A stretch of 64,000 bases of DNA from Tritrichomonas musculus. Its lineage: Eukaryota > Parabasalia > Tritrichomonadida > Tritrichomonadidae. The notes under the pieces are model-generated. The model saw only the letters and a program-made list of their open reading frames with translations, searched no databases and was not told the DNA's origin. The translations under genes were made by a program, and so were the position numbers. The stretch is from assembly GCA_039105265.1 (NCBI GenBank), contig JAPFFF010000058.1:372001-436000 (forward strand). The letters run 5' to 3'. Numbering within the stretch: the first letter of the stretch is position 1; each line of letters opens with the position of its first letter. Shown piece after piece: positions 40,005 to 50,639 of the stretch.

Positions 40005-42380
40005 TCAATCGAAAAATTTCGTTGATTGCATTGAATTATCGGCATCCTTCCAACAGCTTATTTTAAATTGGGGAAATGTATATATCAATTCATTTTCATC
40101 TCTTTGAAAAAAGAATTTTCTATAATTGAAATCAACAATTTTAATAGATAAGTTCTCTTCTTTTAATTTTGGATAGAAATACTCAATTTCCCAAAGAGTT
40201 TCATATTTTAATTTATGTGCTTTTTTAATGACATCTGAAGTTATATCTTGGAACCAAAAATCATTATCATCTTTTTTTATTTTACTTTTTTCTTTGATTT
40301 TGTTATTGTTATTGCTGTTATTGCTATTGTTATTTCTTTTACTAAAATCTATTGTTTCTTCTTTTTTTTCAATTATCAATTTTTGAAAATTATAATCAAT
40401 TTCAAATTGAATGCCTGAATTTGGTTTTATTTGAAAGCACATTAATACAGATTTTATTAAATCCTCAATGTTTGAATGATCGTCGGGTTTTATTTTGTAT
40501 TTTTCCATGATTTCTTTTTTAAGATCGATTATTTTGTTCTCAATTTTTTGATGTGGTGTTTCTTCGTCTTTCACAAGAATGGTTAAGATTATTTCTTTCA
40601 TAACTTTTTTATCTATATCAATTTTTTCTATGTACTTGGCACAATTTTGAAAGATTTTGTGTTCGCAATCGACTTTGGTTCCATATAATGAAGAAAGAAA
40701 TTCATCTTTTTTGCACTTACACTCAGTATTGCAAAAATAACTGAGGTCACAATAAGTATTTTGTAATTTTGAAATTATGTTCTCTCTCATTTTTTTGCAT
40801 TTGGCGTGAAGAGATTTGCCATGGTTCAGGGAAATATTGTTTGCGTGACCAATTACTTTTTTGAGCAAATTTGATACTCTAGAACAAAAATTTTCATTAT
40901 TCGAATTCACTTTGTTAGCTCCTGTATGAAAGCCCTCTGAATGATTGGAGCACGTTGAAACACCAAATTCTGAACGAGTCCAAAGTGCCCAATGGCTGTA
41001 ATGCCATTTACTATCTTTTTTAGTTTGGTCTATTGATAGCATTTTTTGAAGCTTTTTGTATTTTTTGATAAAGTTTTCATCCATTTTATCTACGTATTTA
41101 GTTTTCTTTTCATTGTAATAAGCTTTTGACTGCTGGATAATGTCTAATCTTATATCATCATACTCTTCAAAAGAATAGCACTTTAATAGCCTTGCAACAA
41201 AGAAATATAGTGCTGAATTTGCCCCAAAATATTCATAAATATGGCGATGGCAAAAAAAGTGTTCTTTGCAATTTTTTTTTGCAAAACAGCATAACGAAGG
41301 ATGCATGTCTGACAACAAAGTTTTGGATTTCCATATTTCATTTTTTATTTTAAATTCGGAACTAGCATCAACAAATATTTGATACAGAATTTCTGCTTCA
41401 GACGGGCAAATTGACATTCCCATTGGGTACGATTCATTCATATGAATTCCATTACATATAGAAAAGCAATAAGGCTTTAAAGATTTAAAGCAAGCATCCA
41501 TCTCTAAGAAATAGCAATTATCGATAATGCTTCTTGCCCATGGAAAAAGAACAACGAATGAATGAATTGAATATTCTTCATTATTATTTATCTGAGAACT
41601 GATAAATACATTCTGATATTCTTTCCATTTTGGATCAATTTTGAAAGAATATCCTGAGTTCAATTTTTTCTGTAAATTAATCTTAACAACGCCAGGGAAT
41701 GACATGATCATTTCTATGAAATCGTCTGTTTGTCCAATTCTTTTTTTCTTGTTTTTTATGGGATCACTTTGAAAGTTTATAAATATTGAGCGTAGGCTAC
41801 TTGGACAATGGCGTTTCTCGTTTGCAAAATATATTGCAATGTTGTAGAATAAAGAATCTTTCCTGATTTGGCCATAATAATTGCATATTTGAAAATGGTC
41901 CCATTTGCTTTTTACAAATGTAATATGCTTATTTCCTTCGATATCTGTATAGTCAAATCTGCTCATTAGATTTTTAACATAAACCTGAATGTCTCTAAAA
42001 TTTTCAGTAATTTTTATTTTGAACGCGAACTCATCTTCAGGAGGAGTATTTTCAAATTTGGATTTTCTGTAAACTTCAACTTTAGCATCTCTTGAATGAG
42101 AAATTGTTTTGACTGGTTCTTTTACATAAAAATAATAAAGTCCATTTTCATTTAGTGCGAGGGCAAAATCAATAAAAGAAAAAGCGTCAAATTTTTCATA
42201 ATCGATCGGAACAATTTCAATGTTACTTCTAGCTTTATAATATGTGCAGAATGTATTTAACATATTTTCTGTTTTGGATTTGTAATAAAGTAAAACCGAA
42301 CCTGGCGGGTACTTTAGAGTAGGATTTTCGAGTAATTCAGTTGAATCATTTATTATGTCTTGGAGATCTAATAATTCCAT
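40005..42380 (-). CDS. MULE transposase
   Basis: A 791-residue intact frame, ATG at 42380. The RNase H-like catalytic core is visible: Asp295 in YFLEMDACFKS, a long helical link with PMGMSICPSEAEILYQIF, Asp358 in KTLLSDMHPSL, the Cys/His motif FFCHRH (about 376-380) and Glu482 in CSNHSEGFH. This is the DDE + CxxH pattern of Mutator-like transposases. The expected DNA-binding zinc knuckle at the N-terminus is not obvious. A poly-Asn/Ser stretch and Lys-rich linker follow near 690-720. Its 5' end faces the right terminal repeat, which probably supplies the promoter. It could act on its own element; the MITE-like families at 5080 and 29848 have different ends and probably need another MULE. Confidence 0.87.
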   Translation of the reverse strand: MELLDLQDIINDSTELLENPTLKYPPGSVLLYYKSKTENMLNTFCTYYKARSNIEIVPIDYEKFDAFSFIDFALALNENGLYYFYVKEPVKTISHSRDAKVEVYRKSKFENTPPEDEFAFKIKITENFRDIQVYVKNLMSRFDYTDIEGNKHITFVKSKWDHFQICNYYGQIRKDSLFYNIAIYFANEKRHCPSSLRSIFINFQSDPIKNKKKRIGQTDDFIEMIMSFPGVVKINLQKKLNSGYSFKIDPKWKEYQNVFISSQINNNEEYSIHSFVVLFPWARSIIDNCYFLEMDACFKSLKPYCFSICNGIHMNESYPMGMSICPSEAEILYQIFVDASSEFKIKNEIWKSKTLLSDMHPSLCCFAKKNCKEHFFCHRHIYEYFGANSALYFFVARLLKCYSFEEYDDIRLDIIQQSKAYYNEKKTKYVDKMDENFIKKYKKLQKMLSIDQTKKDSKWHYSHWALWTRSEFGVSTCSNHSEGFHTGANKVNSNNENFCSRVSNLLKKVIGHANNISLNHGKSLHAKCKKMRENIISKLQNTYCDLSYFCNTECKCKKDEFLSSLYGTKVDCEHKIFQNCAKYIEKIDIDKKVMKEIILTILVKDEETPHQKIENKIIDLKKEIMEKYKIKPDDHSNIEDLIKSVLMCFQIKPNSGIQFEIDYNFQKLIIEKKEETIDFSKRNNNSNNSNNNNKIKEKSKIKKDDNDFWFQDITSDVIKKAHKLKYETLWEIEYFYPKLKEENLSIKIVDFNYRKFFFQRDENELIYTFPQFKISCWKDADNSMQSTKFFD

Positions 42381-42399
42381 TTTTCAGCTTTTTGAATTT

Positions 42400-43630
42400 T
42401 ATAACTTTTTTCTGTTATTTTTTTTTTTTTTTTTTTTTTAGAAAAAAAACTTTCTTAATTTTTGGTAACTGTATGTTCCGGATTTTATTTTCCGGGAATT
42501 TTATATTCCTGTATTTTTTATTTTTATTTTTTTTTTTTTTGTGAAAAGAATTTTTCAACTTTTTGAATTTCATAACTTTTTTCTTTTTTTTTTTTTTTTT
42601 TTTTCTAGAAAAAAAAAAACTTTCCTAATTTTTGGTAACTGTATGTTCCGGATTTTATTTTCCGGGATTTTTATATTCCTGTATTTTTTATTTTTTTTTT
42701 TTTTTTTTTTGTGAAAAGAATTTTTCAACTTTTTGAATTTCATAACTTTTTTCTTTTTCTTTTCTTTTTTTTTTTTTTTTTTTTTTTTTCTAGAAAAACA
42801 AACTTTCTTAATTTTTGGTAACTGTATGTTCCGGATTTTATTTTCCGGGAATTTTATATTCCTGTATTTTTTATTTTTTTTTTTTTTTGTGAAAAGAATT
42901 TTTCAACTTTTTGAATTTCATAACTTTTTTCTTTTTCTTTTTTTTTTTCTAGAAAAAAAAAAAAAAACTTTCCTAATTTTTGGTAACTGTATGTTCCGGA
43001 TTTTATTTTCCGGGAATTTTATATTCCTGTATTTTTTATTTTTTTTTTTTTTTTTTGTGAAAAGAATTTTTCAACTTTTTGAATTTCATAACTTTTTTCT
43101 TTTTTCTTTTTCTTTTCTTTTTTTTTTTTTTTCTAGAAAAACAAACTTTCTTAATTTTTGGTAACTGTATGTTCCGGATTTTATTTTCCGGGAATTTTAT
43201 ATTCCTGTATTTTTTATTTTTTTTTTTTTTTGTGAAAAGAATTTTTCAACTTTTTGAATTTCATAACTTTTTTCTTTTTCTTTTCTTTTTTTTTTTTTTT
43301 TTTTTCTAGAAAAACAAACTTTCTTAATTTTTGGTAACTGTATGTTCCGGATTTTATTTTCCGGGAATTTTATATTCCTGTATTTTTTATTTTTTTTTTT
43401 TTTTGTGAAAAGAATTTTTCAACTTTTTGAATTTCATAACTTTTTTCTTTTTCTTTTTTTTTTCTAGAAAAAAAAAAAAAAAAACTTTCCTAATTTTTGG
43501 TAACTGTATGTTCCGGATTTTATTTTCCGGGAATTTTATATTCCTGTATTTTTTATTTTTTTTTTTTTGTGAAAAAAATTTTTCAACTTTTTGAATTTCA
43601 TAACTTTTTTCTTTTTTCTTTTTCTTTTTT
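42400..43630 (+). repeat. MULE subterminal repeat array, right inner block (seven units)
   Basis: Seven copies of an about 175-bp unit: TTTTTGGTAACTGTATGTTC, a CCGG-bounded AT segment, a poly-T run, GTGAAAAGAATTTTTCAAC and TTTTTGAATTTCATAAC, then another poly-T run. The variation between copies is mostly in T-run length. Chance frames through these runs encode Phe-rich strings that are not proteins. Confidence 0.92.
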
Positions 43631-44094
43631 TTTTTTGGGTGTAATTTTTTAGCACAGTGCTGCAGCACAGAGAACTTTTTGTATGTATATATGGTCCAGA
43701 TAAACTTTTTGAGAAATTAAAATTAATATTTTTTAAACAAAATAGCATGACCCCCTATTCATGCTTTTTTTATTCCTTTAAAATAATTTAAAAATATTTG
43801 TTTTCTTATTTAATATTGATTTTAACCATTAAATCCTAAATTTTATCAATTTAGGAAGCCCAACAAGCCATTTGATTCTCTAAATCAACCATTTTTGAGA
43901 AGAATTATTAATCAAATAATAATCTCATTTTTGAAAATTTTCGATTATTTCGCCTTTAACATATTCTCTAAATGGCATAAATTAAGAAATCAATAAAAAA
44001 TACAATGAACTTTTAATCTTTTCTATGTAAAATAAAGCTCGAAAAAATGGACGATTATTTTCTTCTGAAAAAGTTGTATGTGCTATAAAGAATT
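43631..44094. other. Unique segment splitting the MULE repeat array
   Basis: About 460 bases of non-repetitive AT-rich DNA with a GC-richer spot (AGCACAGTGCTGCAGCACAG at 43651-43670, itself an imperfect palindrome). No gene is visible. It may be the original MULE interior or another insertion. Confidence 0.45.
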
Positions 44095-44604
44095 CCTCTT
44101 TTTTTTTTTTTTTTTTCTAGAAAAACAAACTTTCCTAATTTTTGGTAACTGTATGTTCCGGATTTTATTTTCCGGGAATTTTATATTCCTGTATTTTTTA
44201 TTTTTTTTTTTTTTTTTGTGAAAAGAATTTTTCAACTTTTTGAATTTCATAACTTTTTTCTTTTTTCTTTTTCTTTTCTTTTTTTTTTTTTTCTAGAAAA
44301 ACAAACTTTCTTAATTTTTGGTAACTGTATGTTCCGGATTTTATTTTCCGGGAATTTTATATTCCTGTATTTTTTATTTTTTATTTTTTTTTGTGAAAAG
44401 AATTTTTCAACTTTTTGAATTTCATAACTTTTTTCTTTTTTCTTTTTCTTTTCTTTTTTTTTTTTTTTTCTAGAAAAACAAACTTTCTTAATTTTTGGTA
44501 ACTGTATGTTCCGGATTTTATTTTCCGGGAATTTTATATTCCTGTATTTTTTTTTTTTTTTTTTGTGAAAAGAATTTTTCAACTTTTTGAATTTCATAAC
44601 TTTT
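44095..44604 (+). repeat. MULE subterminal repeat array, right outer block (three units)
   Basis: Three more copies of the 175-bp unit, directly joined to the unique right terminal repeat. Together with the inner block this makes ten copies against two on the left. Confidence 0.9.
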
Positions 44605-45257
44605 TTATATTCAAGGAATTTTCATAAAACAATCATGAAATTTAAACTTAATTTATATAATCATTATGAACACATGATTTTTTCTTATAAATAGATAAAT
44701 ATGTAAATTGAAGAATAAATTTAAAATTGGTAATGTTTTAACAAATAGAAATGCGATTTGCAATTATCAAACAATGAATTTCATGGCCGACACTATATTG
44801 TTCAGCATTTGCTTATTATTTTAATGTTTTATATTTAGTAGCCAAGATATGCGACTACTCCCCCGAGATAATGTCCCAATATATATGCCGTAATATATTA
44901 TGTAGTTTTTAATCTGGATTATTAATAAATAATAATTGGAAATTGAAATATAATTAGATGTACCAAATTACAGTCAGAAAGCAGTAATATATGACTCATA
45001 CCAATCATTACTTATTAAAAGCGAGAGATTTTAAAATCTTTAAAATCAGGTTCATGAAGAAAAAGATTCCAAAATATTACTAATAAAACTGCTATCGTTT
45101 TTTACTTTTTGAATGGTTTACTAAATTCTTATACGACCATTTATGCTTTTAAAAAGTCGACCTCAATTCTATGCTCTCTCAAAAAATAATCATGAACTTT
45201 TTCTGAAGGACGAACTTTTTGAGACTACTCATTTTATAGCAGATACTTTAGTGAGCC
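44605..45257 (-). repeat. Right terminal inverted repeat of the MULE (unique part)
   Basis: Mirrors 36026-36684. It ends in CTTTAGTGAGCC, followed directly by the duplicated ATTGGTATG. Confidence 0.85.
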
Positions 45258-46074
45258 ATTGGTATGATAATATTTCAATGAATAATAAATATTTAAGAAT
45301 TCTTTTTGCATGACTACATCATACGAATCCAAGGTAATAAATATTCTATATTATACTAGAAAATAACAACTCCCTTTTTTGAATTGATCGGTTACAAAAT
45401 TTAAGACCAAATATGAACTCAATTTAAACAGTATAAAAAATTTAATTAAAAGAATAAGAACATAAAACAATTAATTCTTTTAAGCAAATTGCATAATACT
45501 AAACTCTTTTTAGAACAAAAAAAAAAAAAAAAAAAGAAAGAAAACAAAGAAATAATGATAAAAGATAATGATAATCAAAATGAGAGCATTTATATAATTT
45601 AAAGAAATCAGGGAGTTAGTAAATGCTTTAAAAGTAAGATCATAAAAAGTTTCAGGCAGAAAAGGAAAAGTAATTTGTCCAAATTATAAGATCGTTAAAA
45701 ACCTGCAATTTAAAGTAAAGCGATATTTAGGTGAGTAAAAATAGTGAAGTTATAAAGTAAAAGAGAGCTGAGTTCCTTGTAAAAAAAAAAATGAATTTGT
45801 ATTGAGCTTTGCACTTTTGATGGAAATTGCTTAAGGTAAGGGTCTATAAACAGTAACTGCTGTAGGTGCTCTTAGGGAATACTTTTTTCTATTGAATCAA
45901 ATATCGATGTTGTTGTTCTGATTAACAATAAATAGGTCGGCCATCAATTTTATATCACATGTCATTTATTTTACAAAAAAAAATTTGAATGAAAGGTGAA
46001 TTTGTTTTTAGTGAAGTGAAAATTGATTACTTTATCAAAAACTGAAAACTCCGCCGACAAGTAAAATTAAGGGG

Positions 46075-46239
46075 TATTTTTTATGTATCTCTATTTTGTA
46101 AAAATTACAATTTTTTCATTAAAAAAAACATCTGATTCTCAATGAATAATGTGGAGTATTTGAACTGATAGGTTATCCATATTCTTCATATAATTTCTCT
46201 AATAAATCAATTAGAAAAATAAAAAAATGATGATTGTAT
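46075..46239. other. Short surviving piece of the pogo element between two insertions
   Basis: 165 AT-rich bases between the right TA of the mariner-like element and the left end of the hAT element. No gene. Confidence 0.5.
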
Positions 46240-46299
46240 TAGCTGTGGAAATTTATCCTTTTGTCACTTTTTAGGATAAGTTTAGGATAAAAAAAAAAA

Positions 46300-47114
46300 A
46301 AATAAAAAAAAATAAGCAAAAGTGATGTATGATAAATTGTATCTATTTATATATGCTTTTTTTTTGGAGAAAAAACGAAAGTATAAAAATTTTGGAATAA
46401 AAATAAAAATTTTGGAAAATTTTGCTCAAAATTGTGGTAGCCAAATTACTTATACTTTGTTAATATAATTTAAAGCCGATGTTGGGCAAAATAATTTGAA
46501 ACGCACTATCGAAATTTTTAAAAAAATTTTTAAAAAAAAGTAAGCGAAAATGGTAAAACATGATAAAATTCAGTAGAAATTGCTAGAGTATTAATGATAA
46601 TTGCTGTATAAATGGTGATTAATCGCTTTCGTTTGTATTCCACTAATAAAAATATATTTCTAAACGAATAATTATTGAATATTATTGAATATTTTTTCTA
46701 TTAATTTTTCAATAATATTCAAATATATATTTCTAAACGAATAATTAAATATTTTTCCTATTAATTTTCTCGCAAATTTTTCTTAAATTTTGAATATTAT
46801 TGAATCATGAGTTATCTAAAATTCTATCTTACCATCTATATTTTTATAAAATATACTATATTTGCCTATAAAGATAATGAATTCAATTATTGAAATTATT
46901 TCAATAAAGTCCAAAATAAAAAAAGTTATAGAATTCAAAAAAAGGTAATCGGACATTGAATTTAAAATAAATATAACCAAAATTTTCTTGATAAGGATTT
47001 AGTGATTTTCATAAATTTCATAATTTATCAAAGTGATATAAAAATTACTTAATATTTATAAAAAAATAATATGGTTACTATACAAATTCTTTGATTTATA
47101 ATATTTTATTTTAT
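46300..47114. other. hAT left interior, no gene
   Basis: AT-rich non-coding DNA. Two copies of TATATTTCTAAACGAATAAT lie near 46656 and 46728. A stretch at about 46875-46970 with AATAAAAAAAGTTATAGAAT recurs in the same orientation near 59730-59805, inside the other end of this hAT element. Confidence 0.5.
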
Positions 47115-47120
47115 AAGGAT

Positions 47121-47360
47121 AGTAGTAATAGTATGTCCCGAATGGCGGGTCGAATAATTTTTCCAGGTCTCCCAATACCAGGAACCAAGCTCAAAACCTC
47201 ATTTTGAAAATTAACGAAAAAATTATCCACAGGGTTTAAATTTTAATTAGCCTCCATAATCTGTTGTAGAACAAGGCCTGTCATAAAGCGCTAAACACTC
47301 ATTTTAAAATTTATTTCAAAGTTAATTCGGGATTTAATTTCGGCGCTTTACGCCACAGTC
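47121..47360 (+). repeat. Left terminal inverted repeat of the Polinton
   Basis: About 240 bases, mirrored at 54898-55137 and also present at the second Polinton end starting at 63658. Near its inner end it holds small G+C-rich hairpins, GGCGCTTTACGCC and TCAAGCGAAGCTTGA. Confidence 0.9.
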
Positions 47361-47465
47361 AAGCGAAGCTTGATTTTAAATAAGGGCTCCAGAATGAATC
47401 TGAGAACAAGTTATAAAATTTTAAATTTTCAAACTAATTTTTTTCCACATTTTTATTTTTGATAA

Positions 47466-50390
47466 ATGGCTTTCAACCAAAATTCATTTATTGATTTTAC
47501 TAATGACGATATTATTGAATCTATTAATAATATTAATCAAGGACTTAATGAAAATCTTGAAATTGCAGATACTCGTCGATATCGAGGAGGTGCTAAATTA
47601 CGAAATATCAGAACATTATATACATATCTTAATCAACATAATGCACAACAAATAATTAATCCTAATTTCAATAATAGTAATGATTTTCTGATAAAACTTG
47701 ATAACTTCATTATTCATGAACAAGAACGTCACAAACAATTATTAAATGAATCTTATGAGCGAAATTATGAAAATATATCAAAACGTGAATCATTTTATGA
47801 TGATGAACAACCAAATGAATCTGATATTCACTATTTTAATGAACAACAATCTCAAATCAATCAAGAATATCAGAATAAACGAAATGAACAAAATTATAAC
47901 AATAATATTGCAAATCGTGAAACATTTTATGATGAACAACCAAATGAATCTGATGTTGAATACTATGAAAAAGAGCAAAATAAAATTAAACGACATTATG
48001 AAATCGAAGATGCAATTAAACGTGCAAATGAAGCAGTTGATAATGCAATTCGTTTAATCAATGAATCCAAACCAACTCTCAAGAAAATTGAACCAAAACT
48101 CATTAAAGATAAATCCCATTTACTTGAATATTACATTCCTGAAAACGAAGAATTATATGAATATCTTGATAAATTCAATAACAAATTTAAATCAAAACAC
48201 AATGATTATCTTATGATTAATGAACCACATGATTTTGATAAAGCAGTTGAGGTTTGGGATTATTATACCAAATATGATAAAGATTATGTTGATAAAGAGG
48301 AATACAATGGCTCCCCAATTGTTATTTATTATTTCAATCAAATCTCATCATTAAATCAAATCTTCGAATCATTGCAACAAGTATTTGATAGAGAACTAAA
48401 ACCATTCAAAATTCATTTCCAATTATCTGGTGTATTTGAAACTCCTGTTCATGATTTGGAGAATGAAGAAAAGGACCATTTCGAATATGAAGCACGAAAT
48501 ATTAATTGGAAAAATTATCAATCTACAATTCCTATAATAATATCATCATTACAGGACCTTGATTATGTTAAAATGTATATTGAATCGAATCTCAATTCAT
48601 ATGAAACATCAACTTCATCAACTAAATTAACAATCGTTGGTTCAATTTCATTTACTGTCTCACGAATGCGAAAGGTTACTGGACATATTAAAGATTTACC
48701 AATTGAATTTTTAAGAAGTGAATGCATTATTGCTGACAATGAAGATGATAAATTATGTTTTTACCGATTTTTAGCAATCTGTTTGAGTGATATCATAATT
48801 GTAAATAATGTTGAAATACATAAACTTGCATATACTCAAAAATATCAAATAAAGGAACGAACTAAGGTTGCTAAAAAAATACTTCTCAAAGAACATAATA
48901 TTGAATATAACACCAAAATTCCAAAACAAGGATTAAAAATACTCAACGAATTCAAAGGAGTAACGATGGAACAAATGGAAGAATTGGCTAAGAAATATCA
49001 TCTCAATATTAATATATATGAGTTCACTAAAACCGATAATTCTTCATATTACGACTTATCTGAACAATGGTTTTTCGATAAATCTTATCCAACTCATTCT
49101 GCATTACTTTTCTCGAAAGACCAAATAATTCATATCATGTACATAAAGAATCCTGAAAAACTAACTCAAATACATATTTGTCCAAAATGTCATTCATATA
49201 CTCATCGTGGCAATTCTCAAATCAATCGATTTGAATCTCATGTCAAACATTGTGATGGAGTTTTCAAGAAGAACTTTATTCCAAACAAGGAACCACTTCC
49301 ATTTTGTCCACATATCTTAAACAATCCAGTTTATGAATATTGTTTGGCATACGATTTAGAATGGAAACCTAACATTTATTATATGACATACGATTTTGAA
49401 ACGATGGAACAATCAGTTAACAAATCGATTTCTGATTCAACTGTAATCAATTCACGTTTGATACCTCTTTCAGTTGCTTCATGTGTTAAATTATCTTCAG
49501 GATTAATTACAAAACATTTCTCATTAAAGGATTCTGAAGAGTTTATTCCAGAATGGATTTCATGGTTGTTCGAGCAATCGATGGAAGTACTGAATGATAA
49601 AATCGTTTATGACAAATCGTTCCTCCCTGCTGATAAAATTTATGATATTGATACAAATATTTATACCATAACCGTTTTCGGATTTAATTCATCAAGATTT
49701 GATTCTAATTTGTTCAAGAAATATCTTAATCACTCTCATTGGCATGTTGAATCAAATTCATTAATTGGAACAATATCTTCATTAAAACAATTCATTCTCG
49801 TTTCAGACCATCTTCCCACAAAATTACGATTTATTGATGCTCAATCATTTGTTGCTGGAGGTACATTAAAACAATTCGGCATTGATTTTGGTGGTGAAAC
49901 TAATTCTGTGAAAGGTGTTTTCCCATATGAGGCTGTCAATTCATCAAACTATAATGAAGTATTATCTAAATCCGAACCATTTTCATACAACGACTTTGAC
50001 AGCTATCTCAACCAAAAAAATCCACTCTCGAAATCTGATTACCAAATATATCTCGAAGATGCTAAAAACTATAAAACACGATGGGATTACTTGCTTGCTT
50101 ATAATGACAATGATGTTGAAATGATGATTAAACCAATTGACAATTTAATTCAACTCAATGCTCAATACAAAGTTGATTTGATATCCAATCTATCATTATC
50201 TAAGAATGCATCTTGTATAAAATATGCTCTAGCATACAAGGATTTCAATCCTCATGAAAATTATAATCCTATACATAAATACAACGAATTCATTCCAAAT
50301 CCTAAATGGTGGCAATTCATAAAGGGTCCCAACGAAAAGTGCGAAACGAAGTTCTGCGGTAATAATTTAATAAATAATTTTATAAATTAA
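47466..50390 (+). CDS. Polinton protein-primed DNA polymerase B, incomplete (fossil)
   Basis: A 974-residue open frame from ATG 47466. The N-terminal half is Asn/Glu-rich and uncharacterised. A zinc-finger-like CPKCHSYTH...HVKHC lies near residue 575-605. The 3'-5' exonuclease core follows with the three family motifs: YDFETME (exo I), FNSSRFDSNLF (exo II) and YNDNDVEMM (exo III). No polymerase palm motifs follow, so only the front part of the usual Polinton PolB is represented and the gene is broken. The last residues are encoded by the terminal repeat of the inserted cassette. Polinton PolB normally copies the element by protein priming. Confidence 0.75.
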   Translation: MAFNQNSFIDFTNDDIIESINNINQGLNENLEIADTRRYRGGAKLRNIRTLYTYLNQHNAQQIINPNFNNSNDFLIKLDNFIIHEQERHKQLLNESYERNYENISKRESFYDDEQPNESDIHYFNEQQSQINQEYQNKRNEQNYNNNIANRETFYDEQPNESDVEYYEKEQNKIKRHYEIEDAIKRANEAVDNAIRLINESKPTLKKIEPKLIKDKSHLLEYYIPENEELYEYLDKFNNKFKSKHNDYLMINEPHDFDKAVEVWDYYTKYDKDYVDKEEYNGSPIVIYYFNQISSLNQIFESLQQVFDRELKPFKIHFQLSGVFETPVHDLENEEKDHFEYEARNINWKNYQSTIPIIISSLQDLDYVKMYIESNLNSYETSTSSTKLTIVGSISFTVSRMRKVTGHIKDLPIEFLRSECIIADNEDDKLCFYRFLAICLSDIIIVNNVEIHKLAYTQKYQIKERTKVAKKILLKEHNIEYNTKIPKQGLKILNEFKGVTMEQMEELAKKYHLNINIYEFTKTDNSSYYDLSEQWFFDKSYPTHSALLFSKDQIIHIMYIKNPEKLTQIHICPKCHSYTHRGNSQINRFESHVKHCDGVFKKNFIPNKEPLPFCPHILNNPVYEYCLAYDLEWKPNIYYMTYDFETMEQSVNKSISDSTVINSRLIPLSVASCVKLSSGLITKHFSLKDSEEFIPEWISWLFEQSMEVLNDKIVYDKSFLPADKIYDIDTNIYTITVFGFNSSRFDSNLFKKYLNHSHWHVESNSLIGTISSLKQFILVSDHLPTKLRFIDAQSFVAGGTLKQFGIDFGGETNSVKGVFPYEAVNSSNYNEVLSKSEPFSYNDFDSYLNQKNPLSKSDYQIYLEDAKNYKTRWDYLLAYNDNDVEMMIKPIDNLIQLNAQYKVDLISNLSLSKNASCIKYALAYKDFNPHENYNPIHKYNEFIPNPKWWQFIKGPNEKCETKFCGNNLINNFIN

Positions 50391-50639
50391 TTTACAAATC
50401 TAATTAGCAATCTAATTAGCAAATCTGTTAACCAATCGAATTGTAACATTAATTATCCAAATCGATTTGCTAAACGAACTAGCAATCTATATATATATAA
50501 ACCAATTCCAACATTAATTAGCAAAACCAATTAACAATCGAATTACCAAACGAATTAACAAATCTAATTAGCAAATCGATTAACAAACGAATTAATAAAA
50601 TTATTACCAAAATAATGTTTAAAAAGCGATTTGTAAAAC
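50321..50639 (+). repeat. Left terminal inverted repeat of the cassette
   Basis: About 319 bases mirrored at 54577-54895. It is made of AT-rich words such as AATTAGCAAATC separated by CGA, and it includes the start codon and first eight codons of the 853-residue gene. Confidence 0.85.

Larger units (their letters stand above)
36026..45257 (-). mobile_element. Complete-looking MULE transposon, 9-bp duplication ATTGGTATG
   Basis: Ends GGCTTACTAAAG (36026) and CTTTAGTGAGCC (45257) are inverted partners continued over about 650 unique bases, then over repeat arrays. The exact 9-mer ATTGGTATG stands at 36017-36025 and 45258-45266. The element encodes one intact 791-residue MULE transposase (40005-42380, minus). 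A fold-back element is inserted at about 37.09-39.72 kb. Long terminal repeats, 9-bp duplication and transposase all agree, so the class is secure. Confidence 0.92.
35584..46074. mobile_element. TA-flanked mariner-like element interrupted by a MULE
   Basis: Matching inverted ends of 43 bases begin CCCCTTAATTTTACTTGTCG at 35584 and close at 46074. They are identical over most of their length and bordered by TA on both sides. Excluding the MULE (36026-45257), only about 1.25 kb is left, the normal size for a mariner-like element. Its remaining interior (35627-36016 and 45267-46031) has no intact transposase. A stretch near 45640-45700 (VSGRKGKV... in one frame) faintly recalls a mariner DNA-binding region. 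Inserted into the pogo element. Confidence 0.7.

Noticed and set aside
40005-42380. MULE gene as a host-domesticated gene
   Set aside because: It lies inside matched terminal repeats with an exact 9-bp duplication, so it is part of a transposon.
36686-44597. Phe-rich or Lys-rich frames in the MULE subterminal repeats
   Set aside because: They translate poly-T/poly-A runs of the 175-bp repeat; both strands give equally long frames.
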